Shown one piece after another: positions 6,278 through 12,716 of a DNA stretch of 12,716 bases (position 1 is the first letter of the stretch; each line of letters begins with the position of its first letter). Under the pieces are notes generated by a model, which worked only from the letters and a program-made list of their open reading frames with translations, ran no database searches and was not told the DNA's origin. The DNA comes from DASSFZ01 sp035693785 (GTDB taxonomy: Bacteria > Chloroflexota > Anaerolineae > Fen-1058): assembly GCA_035693785.1 (NCBI GenBank), contig DASSFZ010000511.1, positions 1-12,716 on the forward strand, read 5' to 3'. A program made the translations under genes and the position numbers.

Positions 6278-7222
6278 ATGAAGGAATCAGAAGACATACG
6301 CGGCCTGAAACTCGCGCTGGGCGTGTATATCCTTATCCTTGCCTTGAAACTGGTGGTGTACTTCATGACCGGTGTCATGGCGCTGCTGGCCGAAGCGCTG
6401 CACACCCTGAGCGACATCTTCATCTCCGGCTTTCTGTTGGTAGCGGCTATCTGGTCGCGCAAGAAAGCAGACGAGACTCACATGTTTGGCTACGGCCGGG
6501 CGCAGAACGTGGCCGCGTTGGTGGCCGCCACTCTGTTCATTTCGTTCACCAGCTACAAACTGTACGAGGAAGCGATCCCCCGGCTCTTTCAGTCTGGGGA
6601 AGCAACCTATCAGAACCTGGAGCTGGCGCTGGGGGTGATCATCGTCTCGATGCTCCTCGCTGCGGCTCCGCTGATCAAGTTGTGGACACAGAAGGAGCGG
6701 GGGCCCGCGGCCAAAGCTCAACTCACGGAGTCGATCAACGACGAATTGGGTCTGCTGGCTGCCTTGCTGGGAACGTTATTCATCATCTGGGGGCAGCCCA
6801 TCGCCGACCCAATCGCGACGATCATCGTGGCCACGATCATCGCCATCAACGCCATCGGCCTGTTTCGAGAGAATTCCTCCTTCTTGCTGGGGCGTTCGCC
6901 GGGGCCGGAGTATCTGGCCCGACTCGAGGGCCTGGCCCGCTCTGTGCCAGGCGTGGTGGGGGTGCATGACGTGCGCGCGGAGACCATCGGGCCGGGCGTC
7001 GTTCACGCCGGGCTGCACATCGAGGTGCCGCGCGGGCTACCCATCGAGGAAGCCGATCGCATCGCTCGCGAAGTGGAGGAGCGGGTGCATGCCGGCACCG
7101 ACTCCGGCTACTGCGTCATCCACATGGATCCCGCGGATTCGGAAGCCGCTCGGCAGCCCATGCCGGCGGAGAAAAGCCCGACGGAGATGCTGGAGGAAGA
7201 GCATCTCCCCATGAAACAGTAG
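6278..7222 (+). CDS. Cation diffusion facilitator (CDF) metal exporter
   Basis: The frame is open from 6113, but ATG 6278 with GGAGG at 6266-6270 is the start that gives a CDF N-terminus (314 aa). Six membrane helices span ~12-200, followed by a cytoplasmic ferredoxin-like domain (~210-285) and a charged tail ending EEEHLPMKQ. In helix 2 the metal site is His42-x3-Asp46 (LHTLSD). In helix 5 it is Glu151-x3-Asp155 (TESINDELG), where zinc CDFs such as YiiP have His-x3-Asp. The loop motif HMFGYGRAQNVAAL matches the family's H-x-[FY]-G-[HY]-G. It should export a divalent cation by proton antiport; the Glu makes zinc less certain and iron, manganese or cobalt possible. The stop is 11 nt before the hemerythrin start, so the two are probably co-transcribed. 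Confidence 0.85.
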   Translation: MKESEDIRGLKLALGVYILILALKLVVYFMTGVMALLAEALHTLSDIFISGFLLVAAIWSRKKADETHMFGYGRAQNVAALVAATLFISFTSYKLYEEAIPRLFQSGEATYQNLELALGVIIVSMLLAAAPLIKLWTQKERGPAAKAQLTESINDELGLLAALLGTLFIIWGQPIADPIATIIVATIIAINAIGLFRENSSFLLGRSPGPEYLARLEGLARSVPGVVGVHDVRAETIGPGVVHAGLHIEVPRGLPIEEADRIAREVEERVHAGTDSGYCVIHMDPADSEAARQPMPAEKSPTEMLEEEHLPMKQ

Positions 7223-7233
7223 GGAGTGTGCCA

Positions 7234-7683
7234 ATGACAATCGCGATCCCTCAGCCGTTGCAAGTCGAGCACGAAGAGCTGCACAACGAGCTCAAGCAAG
7301 CCATCGCCGCAGGTGGCAAAGTGGGAGAAGCTGCCACGGCGGTTGCAATGGCATTGCACCCGCATTTTGGGAGTGAGGAAGAATACGCGCTGCCACCATT
7401 GGGGTTATTGCCGGCGCTGGCAGAAGGGATCGTTACGCCAGAGATGGCTGACGTCCTTCCGCTGACCGACAAACTGAAGGCGGAACTCCCGCACATGCTC
7501 GAAGAGCATCAAGCGATCGTCGCCGCGCTCAAGAAGCTCCAAGAGGCAGCACAGGAAGAAAACAAGCCGGAGTATGCCCACTTTGCCGAAAAACTGATGC
7601 TGCACGCGCGGATGGAGGAGGAAGTCTCGTATCCGACCACGATCTTGATCGGCGAGTATCTCCGACTGAGGCTCGGCAAGTAA
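7234..7683 (+). CDS. Hemerythrin-like (HHE-domain) protein
   Basis: I choose ATG 7234, 7 nt after AGGGAG, over GTG 7228, which lies too close to that site; 149 aa. The sequence is an all-helical four-helix bundle with the expected ligand pattern: EHEELH (His13, His17), HPHFGSEEE (His42, His44, Glu48-50), HMLEEH (His87, His92) and LMLHARMEEE (His124, Glu128-130). This suits a non-heme di-iron site. Related proteins bind O2 or NO, or repair nitrosylated iron centres (RIC/DnrN types), although the cysteine motif of RIC is absent. It lies tightly between the cation exporter and the cupin and upstream of the cNOR genes. A role in NO sensing, buffering or iron supply is the natural inference. Confidence 0.8.
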   Translation: MTIAIPQPLQVEHEELHNELKQAIAAGGKVGEAATAVAMALHPHFGSEEEYALPPLGLLPALAEGIVTPEMADVLPLTDKLKAELPHMLEEHQAIVAALKKLQEAAQEENKPEYAHFAEKLMLHARMEEEVSYPTTILIGEYLRLRLGK

Positions 7684-7702
7684 GACCCAGGAGGTTTATA
7701 CG

Positions 7703-8068
7703 ATGAAGACCATGCATTTGCTGGAAGGTCTGGAGTTCCATGACAAGAACCCGAACGCAGAGCCACTGCACGTGGACAAGAACGGCCGAGTGCTGCGCTT
7801 CATGCTGAAGCCCGGGCAGAGCATCACGGAGCACAGCGCGCCGAGCTCGCCCTTCTACGTCGTCGTGCTGAGAGGACAGGGGATGTTCGCGGGCGGCGAC
7901 GGCCAGGAACAGAAACTCGGCCCCAACACGCTGCTGATCTTTGACCCCGGGGAGAACCACGTGATCCGGGCGCTAGACGAGGAGCTGGTCTTCGTGGGCT
8001 TCTTGCAAGGAGTGCCGGGCATGCGACCGGGGAAAGTCGGGGGGAAGATGGCGCGACAGCGGAGATAA
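7703..8068 (+). CDS. Small single-domain cupin
   Basis: ATG 7703 follows AGGAGG with 8 nt spacing; product 121 aa. It is a single cupin-2 barrel. The first conserved motif is PGQSITEHSAPSSPFYVVVLRG, ending in a typical beta-turn GQG, with His44 as the clear metal ligand. The second is GPNTLLIFDPGENHVIRA, with His86. The usual second His and Glu of motif 1 are not present, so the metal site may be reduced or use other residues. The basic tail GKVGGKMARQRR is not part of the fold. Single-domain cupins of this kind often sit beside nitrogen-oxide respiration genes and hemerythrins. The exact activity is unknown. It is 19 nt after the hemerythrin gene and in the same orientation as norCB. Confidence 0.78.
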   Translation: MKTMHLLEGLEFHDKNPNAEPLHVDKNGRVLRFMLKPGQSITEHSAPSSPFYVVVLRGQGMFAGGDGQEQKLGPNTLLIFDPGENHVIRALDEELVFVGFLQGVPGMRPGKVGGKMARQRR

Positions 8069-8130
8069 CATGGCCGCCCGGCTATCCGTCGATACGGCGT
8101 TACGTGAGTGCAGGGCGAAAGGAGAGAGAT

Positions 8131-8361
8131 ATGAAAGCCCATGACCTGGTGATCGCCATTCTGGCGGTCCTCGTCTTCCTTCTGATCTCGCTGCCCTACC
8201 AGTTCGCGTACAGCTACTGGGCAGAGTCCACTGCGCTCTGGGTAGTGTACATCGTGGTAGGTGTTATCCTGGCGGTGTTCGTGTTCTTCAACTTTCTGCA
8301 AGACTGGCGCCGTCTCGTCGCCGAAGCGGAAGGTGAGGAGAAAAAGGAGGTGGCCCCATGA
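8131..8361 (+). CDS. 76-aa two-helix membrane protein encoded upstream of norC
   Basis: ATG 8131, with GGAGAG 5-6 nt before it, is preferred to GTG 8104, which has no ribosome site. The product has two membrane helices (about 6-26 and 35-57) separated by a short loop, PYQFAYSYWAEST. A highly charged C-terminus follows (DWRRLVAEAEGEEKKEVAP). The stop overlaps the norC start in an ATGA, implying translational coupling and equal dosage with NorC. I do not recognise a named family. Small accessory membrane proteins are frequent in nitric oxide reductase operons, for assembly or as extra subunits. A structural or assembly subunit of this cNOR is the best reading, from context alone. Confidence 0.7.
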   Translation: MKAHDLVIAILAVLVFLLISLPYQFAYSYWAESTALWVVYIVVGVILAVFVFFNFLQDWRRLVAEAEGEEKKEVAP

Positions 8362-9293
8362 TCGATGCACAAGAAAGCAAGCGTCGGAAAGTCGGGCTAG
8401 GCCTCCTCAGCATAGTGGTCGTAGTGTTTATCGCATTGAGCGGGTTGTCCTTCGTCCAGGAACGCGGCAGGCCAGACCCCGAAATGATCCTCTTTCAAGG
8501 GTACAGCGCCGTGGATGGCAAGCGTGTCTTTCAGGCCTACAACTGCATGGGCTGCCACACGATGCTTGGGAACGGCGCCTATTTCGGGCCCGATCTCACC
8601 AAAATCTACTAGGATGGTGGCGCAGCGTGGCTGAAGGCTTTCCTCTCTGCGCCCGGCACGTGGCCGACCAAAGCGGTGGTGGACCTGCGAGTTGAGCAGC
8701 TCCGGCAGTCTGGCGATGTAGATGTCGCCTCCACGGACGCCTACTACCAGCAGTATCCCCACGTCCTGGAAGCCGTCGAGCTGTTTGGCGGGAAGCGAAC
8801 GGTGATGCCGAACCTCGCGTTGAAGCCCGATGAGATCGCGGCGCTGACCGCCTTTTTCAACTATGCAGCCGAAATCGATACGGCAGGCTGGCCGCCCGCG
8901 CGCCAGGCCGATGCGGCGGTAGTAGAACGGCTCCAGGCTGAGTTTGGCGTCGTACCGCCGACGGCTGTCGAGACCGCGCCGACGCCTGCCAGTCCTGTTT
9001 CGTTGGAGGTTCAGGGTAAGCAGTTGGCCGGCGAACTCGGTTGCCTTGCCTGCCATTCCACTGATGGGACACAGCGCAGCGGCCCGACCTTCAAAGGCCT
9101 CTTTGGAGCAACAGTGCCTTTACAGGACGGCAGCACGGTGATTGTCGATGAAGCGTATCTGCGCGAGTCTATCCTCGGCCCGAACGCCAAAATCAGGCAA
9201 GGCTTCTCGGCGGGGTCAATGCCCGCTTACGAGGGACGGGTTTCCCCGGCCGAGATCGACGCCCTGATCGCATACATCAAGAGCCTGAAGTGA
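8358..9293 (+). pseudogene. norC: norC-like diheme cytochrome c subunit of NO reductase, interrupted by an in-frame TAG
   Basis: One continuous frame runs from ATG 8358 to TGA 9291-9293 (311 codons plus stop) but contains TAG at 8610-8612 (codon 85). Before the stop: a membrane anchor (~11-33) and a NorC heme domain with CMGCH (63-67) and GNGAYFGPDLTKIY. After it, with no frame change: DGGAAWLKAFLSAPGTWPT, an axial Met150 in VMPNLAL, and DTAGWPPA, all typical of NorC. A linker then leads to a second cytochrome c domain with CLACH (229-233) and Met288 in GSMPAYEG, like the extra heme domain of some oxidase subunits II. Usual NorC is about 150 aa with one heme. If the TAG is real and not read through, only an 84-aa stub without the axial Met is made. 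The C-terminal half (open from 8613) has GTG 8676 as a possible start but no ribosome site. NorC normally passes electrons to NorB. Confidence 0.85.
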
Positions 9294-9323
9294 CGGTGGT
9301 GACTTCAACGGAGGCAAGGGATC

Positions 9324-10979
9324 ATGTTGGAGCTAAAGTATCCGTCTCAACGCCTGGCGTATCCGTTCTTCGTGACCATGCTGATTTTCTTTCTGCTGCA
9401 AATCACCTATGGACTGATGATCGCCCTGCAGCAGGTGGACCCCTACTTCCTCCAGGGCATCCTGAACTTCAACGTGAACCGGTCGACTCACGTGAACCTG
9501 GCCATCATCTGGATTCTGACCGGCCTCGTCGGTGCCCTTCTCTTCGTCGGCCCGATACTTGCCAAACGCGACCTGGCCCGACCATGGCTGGCCCGTGTAC
9601 TGCTCATTGCGCTGTGGGCAGTCGTCCTGGTGACCGCGGTCACGCTGGTTCTGGCACAGTCGGGGATCGCCGGCTGGGCCTACGGTCAACCCTGGCTTCA
9701 GGAGGGGTTGGAGTTTCTGGAAGCGGGGCGTCTGGCCGACGTCTTCCTGTGGATAGGATTCGTGATCCTGGGCTACCTGATCCTGCGCATCTTCCCGAAC
9801 ATCCGACAGTGGAATTCACTGCATTGGGGATTAGCCATCGGGCTGGCCGGCCTGGCCACTTTCTGGCTGTTCGGCATGTTCTTCGTCCCGACGCTCGACC
9901 TTGGGGAATTCTTCCGTTGGTTCGTGGTGCATTACTGGGTCGAGGGCGTGTGGGAAATCCTCTACGTCAGCATCGTGGGCTTCCTGCTCTACACACTATT
10001 CGACGCGGACCTCAAGGTCGTCGGCTTTGTCGTATTCTGGAGCGTGCTGCTGGTGGTGATGACCGGACTGATCGGCAACGGCCACCATTTCTTCTGGATC
10101 GGCACACCCGCCTTCTGGCAGTTCTGGGGCTCACTGATCAGTGCGTTGGAACCGTTGCCGATTATCCTCGGCATCTGGCACGTCTTCCTGCATCCCAAGC
10201 GCAGTCACAAGCCGCTGGCTAATCGCGCCGCATTCTACTTCATCTTCGGTTCAGCGCTGCTTGAGCTGGTGGGCGCCGGCATCCTGGGCTTCACCCAGAC
10301 CTTCTCCTTGACGAACGTGTGGGAACATGGCACGTGGGTCACTCCGGCGCACGCACACCTGGCCCTGTTCGGCACCTTCGGGATGCTCGTCCTCGGCGCG
10401 GCCTACGTCGTGGTGCCTGCCATTCGGGGCATCCGGCGGTTTGACGATCGGTTGTCCAGGGCTGCGTTCTGGCTCCTCTTGGTGGGAATCCTGGGCATGA
10501 TGCTCAGTTTTGCCCTGGGCGGCACCATCCAGGTCTACATTTACCGCGTGCTGGGCATTGAGTGGTTCGGGCCGGTCGTGCGCCCGGCAATGGAGTTCTG
10601 GCGCGGACTGCTGTTTGTCTTTGGATCACTCTTCGCCGCTGGGGTTATCGCCGTCAGCTATGACCTCTTCACACTGAAGCGGCGGGCTGAAGCGGCGAAG
10701 CCAGCGGCTGTGGCGCATGAACGGGAGGGGTTCGCCTGGTGGCGGCGGCCACTGTCCGTCGCAGAAATGGGAGGCTGGCTGGGCGCGCTCTGGTTCATCG
10801 GATTCCTGCTGACGGGCGGGCTACTCGCCAATAACCTGCCCAGTGTTCGCCTGGGAGACCCGACGCTCCCCTATCTCCTGGCGAGTATCGGATATCCCGC
10901 GCTCGTGCTGGTGACGCTGGCGCTTGCTATTCGCTTTCTGAGGGCGTGCGAGGCACAGCCATCGAGCGCGGCAGATTGA
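9324..10979 (+). CDS. norB: Nitric oxide reductase large subunit, cNOR type
   Basis: ATG 9324 with GGAGG ~10 nt upstream; 551 aa, about 12-14 membrane helices. It reduces 2 NO to N2O at a heme b3/non-heme iron (FeB) site in the cytoplasmic membrane. All hallmark residues of Pseudomonas cNOR are present at a constant offset of four: FeB ligands His203, His254, His255 and Glu207 (VVHYWVEGVWE and GNGHHFFW), second-sphere Glu211 and Glu276 (SALEPLP), and heme ligands His56, His343 and His345 (PAHAHLALFG). The absence of an N-terminal quinol-domain extension makes it cNOR rather than qNOR. The last ~90 residues (TM pair at ~485-540) go beyond the usual ~460-aa length. It is 30 nt downstream of norC, which should be its electron donor, so the norC nonsense codon matters for its function. 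Confidence 0.93.
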   Translation: MLELKYPSQRLAYPFFVTMLIFFLLQITYGLMIALQQVDPYFLQGILNFNVNRSTHVNLAIIWILTGLVGALLFVGPILAKRDLARPWLARVLLIALWAVVLVTAVTLVLAQSGIAGWAYGQPWLQEGLEFLEAGRLADVFLWIGFVILGYLILRIFPNIRQWNSLHWGLAIGLAGLATFWLFGMFFVPTLDLGEFFRWFVVHYWVEGVWEILYVSIVGFLLYTLFDADLKVVGFVVFWSVLLVVMTGLIGNGHHFFWIGTPAFWQFWGSLISALEPLPIILGIWHVFLHPKRSHKPLANRAAFYFIFGSALLELVGAGILGFTQTFSLTNVWEHGTWVTPAHAHLALFGTFGMLVLGAAYVVVPAIRGIRRFDDRLSRAAFWLLLVGILGMMLSFALGGTIQVYIYRVLGIEWFGPVVRPAMEFWRGLLFVFGSLFAAGVIAVSYDLFTLKRRAEAAKPAAVAHEREGFAWWRRPLSVAEMGGWLGALWFIGFLLTGGLLANNLPSVRLGDPTLPYLLASIGYPALVLVTLALAIRFLRACEAQPSSAAD

Positions 10980-10993
10980 GTGAAGACGCCTGT

Positions 10994-11040
10994 GACGAGC
11001 AGGGGCGAATCTGTGCTCGTCTCTGCTCTGTTTGTTTCCC
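10994..11040 (+). terminator. Probable Rho-independent terminator after norB
   Basis: GACGAGCA (10994-11001) pairs perfectly with TGCTCGTC (11014-11021) around a 12-nt loop, followed by a T-rich run, tctgctctgtttgtttcc. It begins 14 nt after the norB stop. The remaining 200 bp to the next gene hold no clear promoter; an ATG-less open frame lies on the opposite strand (see findings). Confidence 0.65.
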
Positions 11041-11246
11041 CGGTCTGAGCCATTCATCTCTCCTCGCCCTCGGCCATTTGATGTAGTCTATCGGCCAATT
11101 GGCGCACCACCGCTGCTTTCCAAAATCGTAGTCACATTCCGTCCCTTCGCGGATGTGTTCCCGCGCGTGGTAGCGTAAGATGTTGCCAAGTTTTGAGAGT
11201 GGCCGGTGCTGGATCAGCCGGGCGAGGCATCAGGGAGGAACATCCA

Positions 11247-11543
11247 ATGAACGCCATCACAGCGAGGGAAGTGGTCGTCCTGATCCGCGAACTGCGCGAC
11301 GGCACGCTGACCGAAGAACGCATGGAGCGCTGGCTAGCCGAGCTCGCCATCGGCTGCATTCCCCGCGAGGAGCCGAACGTCGCGAAGGCGCGCATCACGA
11401 GGCTGCCCGTCGAGGAGTATCGCCAGAAACCGTACCCGATGAAGCGCGTCAGCCGCCGGACGATTTACCGCACGGCGCTGGCGTTCGCCCATACAGTATA
11501 CGGCTTCGAGCCACTGCTTGGCTACGTGCCGCTCGTTGCCTGA
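11247..11543 (+). CDS. Unknown 98-aa protein
   Basis: ATG 11247 is chosen because CAGGGAGGA precedes it with good spacing; in-frame GTG starts further upstream lack a ribosome site. The sequence opens with a helix-rich segment, ITAREVVVLIRELRDGTLTEERMERWLAEL, continues through a basic stretch, PVEEYRQKPYPMKRVSRRT, and ends in a hydrophobic tail, FEPLLGYVPLVA. One Cys (Cys35) and one His. There is no signal peptide, no convincing membrane helix and no motif I recognise. The basic middle could contact nucleic acid. It lies between the norB terminator and a convergent methyltransferase and is probably monocistronic. I offer no function. Confidence 0.6.
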   Translation: MNAITAREVVVLIRELRDGTLTEERMERWLAELAIGCIPREEPNVAKARITRLPVEEYRQKPYPMKRVSRRTIYRTALAFAHTVYGFEPLLGYVPLVA

Positions 11544-11597
11544 GCGATAGGCTATATTCGAAAATCATCATCTCCTCCTATTCCCCCTCTTTCCTCT

Positions 11598-11634
11598 GGC
11601 AGACGGCGGTGACCGGGCATCACCGCCGCCTGTC
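11598..11634. terminator. Hairpin between convergent genes, likely bidirectional terminator
   Basis: A 9-bp GC-rich stem CGGCGGTGA (11604-11612) / TCACCGCCG (11620-11628) closes a 7-nt loop. It extends past one mismatch by further pairs to 11598/11634. It lies 55 bp after the 98-aa gene and 13 bp beyond the methyltransferase stop, exactly where two convergent transcripts must end. Neither side has a strong T-tract, so efficiency is uncertain. Confidence 0.6.
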
Positions 11635-11647
11635 GTTTACGCCCATT

Positions 11648-12514
11648 TCAATCGACTAACGCCACCACTTTTCCATCCGTATGGTTTTTGCCTGCACTCG
11701 GCAGTTGTGCTCGAACCACCGCACCATCTGTGTCTCCATCACCAGATGCTCGGACGCGCCGTGTCACCGCAATGATTTCCCCCGTCCCGTCGTACGCGTT
11801 CTTTTCGTAATCCTTAAAGACATCCACGATCGCCAGCCCGGCACGTTCGAGCAGCAGTTGCAATTCGTAACGGAAAGTGTAGCGCGTGTACAGCGGGATA
11901 AGACGCTCACGCACCAATGTTCCGGCGGTGTCGAATTCCTCAAATCGGAATTCAAAGTGCCGAATCTGATGAACGATATCGTGCTCGACCAGGCGATCCT
12001 TGCGAACCACACGGTGACCATTGGACAGGTTGAATTCTCGCCGCACCACAAATGGCCCGCCGGGTTTTTGCGCCAAGGCCTCGAAATCCGGCGCAATGAC
12101 GTCGACAATGAAATATCCCCCCGGCCGAAGATGCTGATAAACCGATCGCAGACAGGAGAGTTGATCGTCCTGCGTCAAGAGGTGCATGAAGGAACGAAGC
12201 GCAACGTAAGCCAGCGCAAAGCCCTTCCGCGGCAGATCAAAGCGTGCCATATGAGCAAGGGTCAGATGGACCCGATCGGCCAGGTGTTGCTCGTGGACTT
12301 TGCGCCGGCAGACTGCGAGCATATGCTCGGAGAGGTCGATCCCATAGACCTCGAAGCCGGCCTCGGCGAGCGGGACGGCCAACCGACCGGTACCACACCC
12401 AAGCTCCAGAATCGGCGAACCGCATCGGCGTGCAAAGTCGAGGTAGAACTCGACATCAAAGGCGATCGCGTGATCAAAATCGTAGTACTCTGCGAAGTCT
12501 ACATATTCAACCAT
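11648..12514 (-). CDS. Class I SAM-dependent methyltransferase
   Basis: The reverse-strand frame is open from 12646, but homology-like sequence begins at ATG 12514 (MVEYVDFAEYYDFDHA), giving 288 aa; the ribosome site there is weak. Residues ~30-145 form the Rossmann-like SAM domain: motif I ILELGCGTGRL (35-45), acidic Asp60 at the end of strand 2 (YGIDLS) for the ribose, and a motif III-like LRPGGYFIVDVIAP (129-142). The second half is a beta-rich extension, FRYELQLLLERAGLAIVDVFKDY then GTGEIIAVTRR, typical of small-molecule methyltransferases of the Methyltransf_25/11 group. The last ~35 residues (GDGDTDGAV onward) look unstructured. Substrate unknown. It faces the + strand genes and probably is not functionally tied to them. 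Confidence 0.85.
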   Translation of the reverse strand: MVEYVDFAEYYDFDHAIAFDVEFYLDFARRCGSPILELGCGTGRLAVPLAEAGFEVYGIDLSEHMLAVCRRKVHEQHLADRVHLTLAHMARFDLPRKGFALAYVALRSFMHLLTQDDQLSCLRSVYQHLRPGGYFIVDVIAPDFEALAQKPGGPFVVRREFNLSNGHRVVRKDRLVEHDIVHQIRHFEFRFEEFDTAGTLVRERLIPLYTRYTFRYELQLLLERAGLAIVDVFKDYEKNAYDGTGEIIAVTRRVRASGDGDTDGAVVRAQLPSAGKNHTDGKVVALVD

Positions 12515-12716
12515 TGCCACCGTATCTGCCAGCCAATCTACTGCCCGGAGTATAGCATGGGCGCCGCCCGACCGCAGGCTTTCCGCAGGGCGAGCTTGAG
12601 ACCTGCGGTCAGATGAGCGGCGCGGCCGGAGGCCCTTCGGCTGCACTCAGGGCAGGCCTGCGCTGAACAAGTGGCGAAGCCGAGGCGGGAGTCCAAGGGG
12701 CTTGCGGAGCGCCGTT
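12515..12716. other. Gene-free right edge with inverted repeats
   Basis: No gene is seen. This stretch should contain the promoter of the methyltransferase. It is rich in short palindromes: a hairpin at 12570-12610 and the perfect 10-mer GCAGGCCTGC at 12652-12661. A run resembling 'cttcggctgcactcagggcaggc' has the look of a dispersed intergenic repeat. Only one copy is present here. Confidence 0.45.
12570..12610. repeat. Perfect 9-bp inverted repeat upstream of the methyltransferase
   Basis: GACCGCAGG (12570-12578) and CCTGCGGTC (12602-12610) are perfect complements separated by 23 nt, which include another partial copy, CCGCAGGG. It lies about 55 bp upstream of the methyltransferase start and could be an operator, a terminator of an upstream gene, or part of a dispersed repeat. 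Confidence 0.5.

Noticed and set aside
9290..10222. 310-codon + strand frame inside norB
   Set aside because: It is an out-of-frame shadow; the norB frame contains every catalytic residue.
11681..12616. 311-codon + strand frame opposite the methyltransferase
   Set aside because: It is the antisense shadow; the SAM-binding motif is on the reverse strand.

Overview
The window is GC-rich and compactly coded. It looks like a Chloroflexota-type genome or metagenome contig. The support is an adenylate cyclase fused to an AAA ATPase on the left edge, a DUF6448-type protein, and sensor-kinase and Crp/Fnr remnants of a style common in that phylum. This is inference from protein resemblance, not a database result. 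Every gene from 2911 to 10979 lies on the + strand; the two flanking genes (cyclase, methyltransferase) lie on the - strand.

Layout. 1-1432 (-) is the N-terminal 477 codons of a class III cyclase/ATPase that runs off the left edge. 1433-2896 is a low-coding 'scrapyard'. It holds a Crp/Fnr C-terminal fragment broken before its DNA-binding helix, and a short reading frame that joins the membrane/HAMP start of a sensor kinase to what looks like the C-terminal tail of an M24 (Xaa-Pro) peptidase. 2911-5091 is a three-gene heme-copper oxidoreductase operon: a 34-aa single-helix protein, a cupredoxin subunit II and a 545-aa subunit I. 5198-8068 holds accessory genes: a DUF6448 protein, an ABM-fold protein, a CDF cation exporter, a hemerythrin-like protein and a cupin. 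8131-10979 is a second heme-copper operon: a 76-aa two-helix protein, a diheme NorC-like cytochrome interrupted by an in-frame TAG, and a NorB with every hallmark cNOR residue. 11247-11543 encodes an unknown 98-aa protein, and 11648-12514 (-) a SAM-dependent methyltransferase.

How the genes may work together. The second operon is a recognisable cytochrome-c-type nitric oxide reductase (2 NO to N2O). The first operon is the most interesting part of the window. Its subunit I keeps the heme-ligand histidines and the helix VII His-His pair, but the helix VI CuB histidine is Asp280 and the position four residues on (Tyr in oxygen reductases, Glu in cNOR) is Asp284. Its subunit II has lost the CuA site: both Cys are Ser at exactly conserved spacing, and the upstream His is Tyr. 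It therefore looks like a noncanonical NO-reductase-like enzyme without CuA, possibly fed by quinol. With a hemerythrin, a cupin and a cation exporter between the two operons, the 8-kb block reads as an NO/denitrification island. The substrate of the first enzyme is inferred, not proven.

No tRNA, rRNA, CRISPR array or intact insertion sequence was seen. Two hairpins that could act as terminators close the norB unit and the convergent pair at the right.
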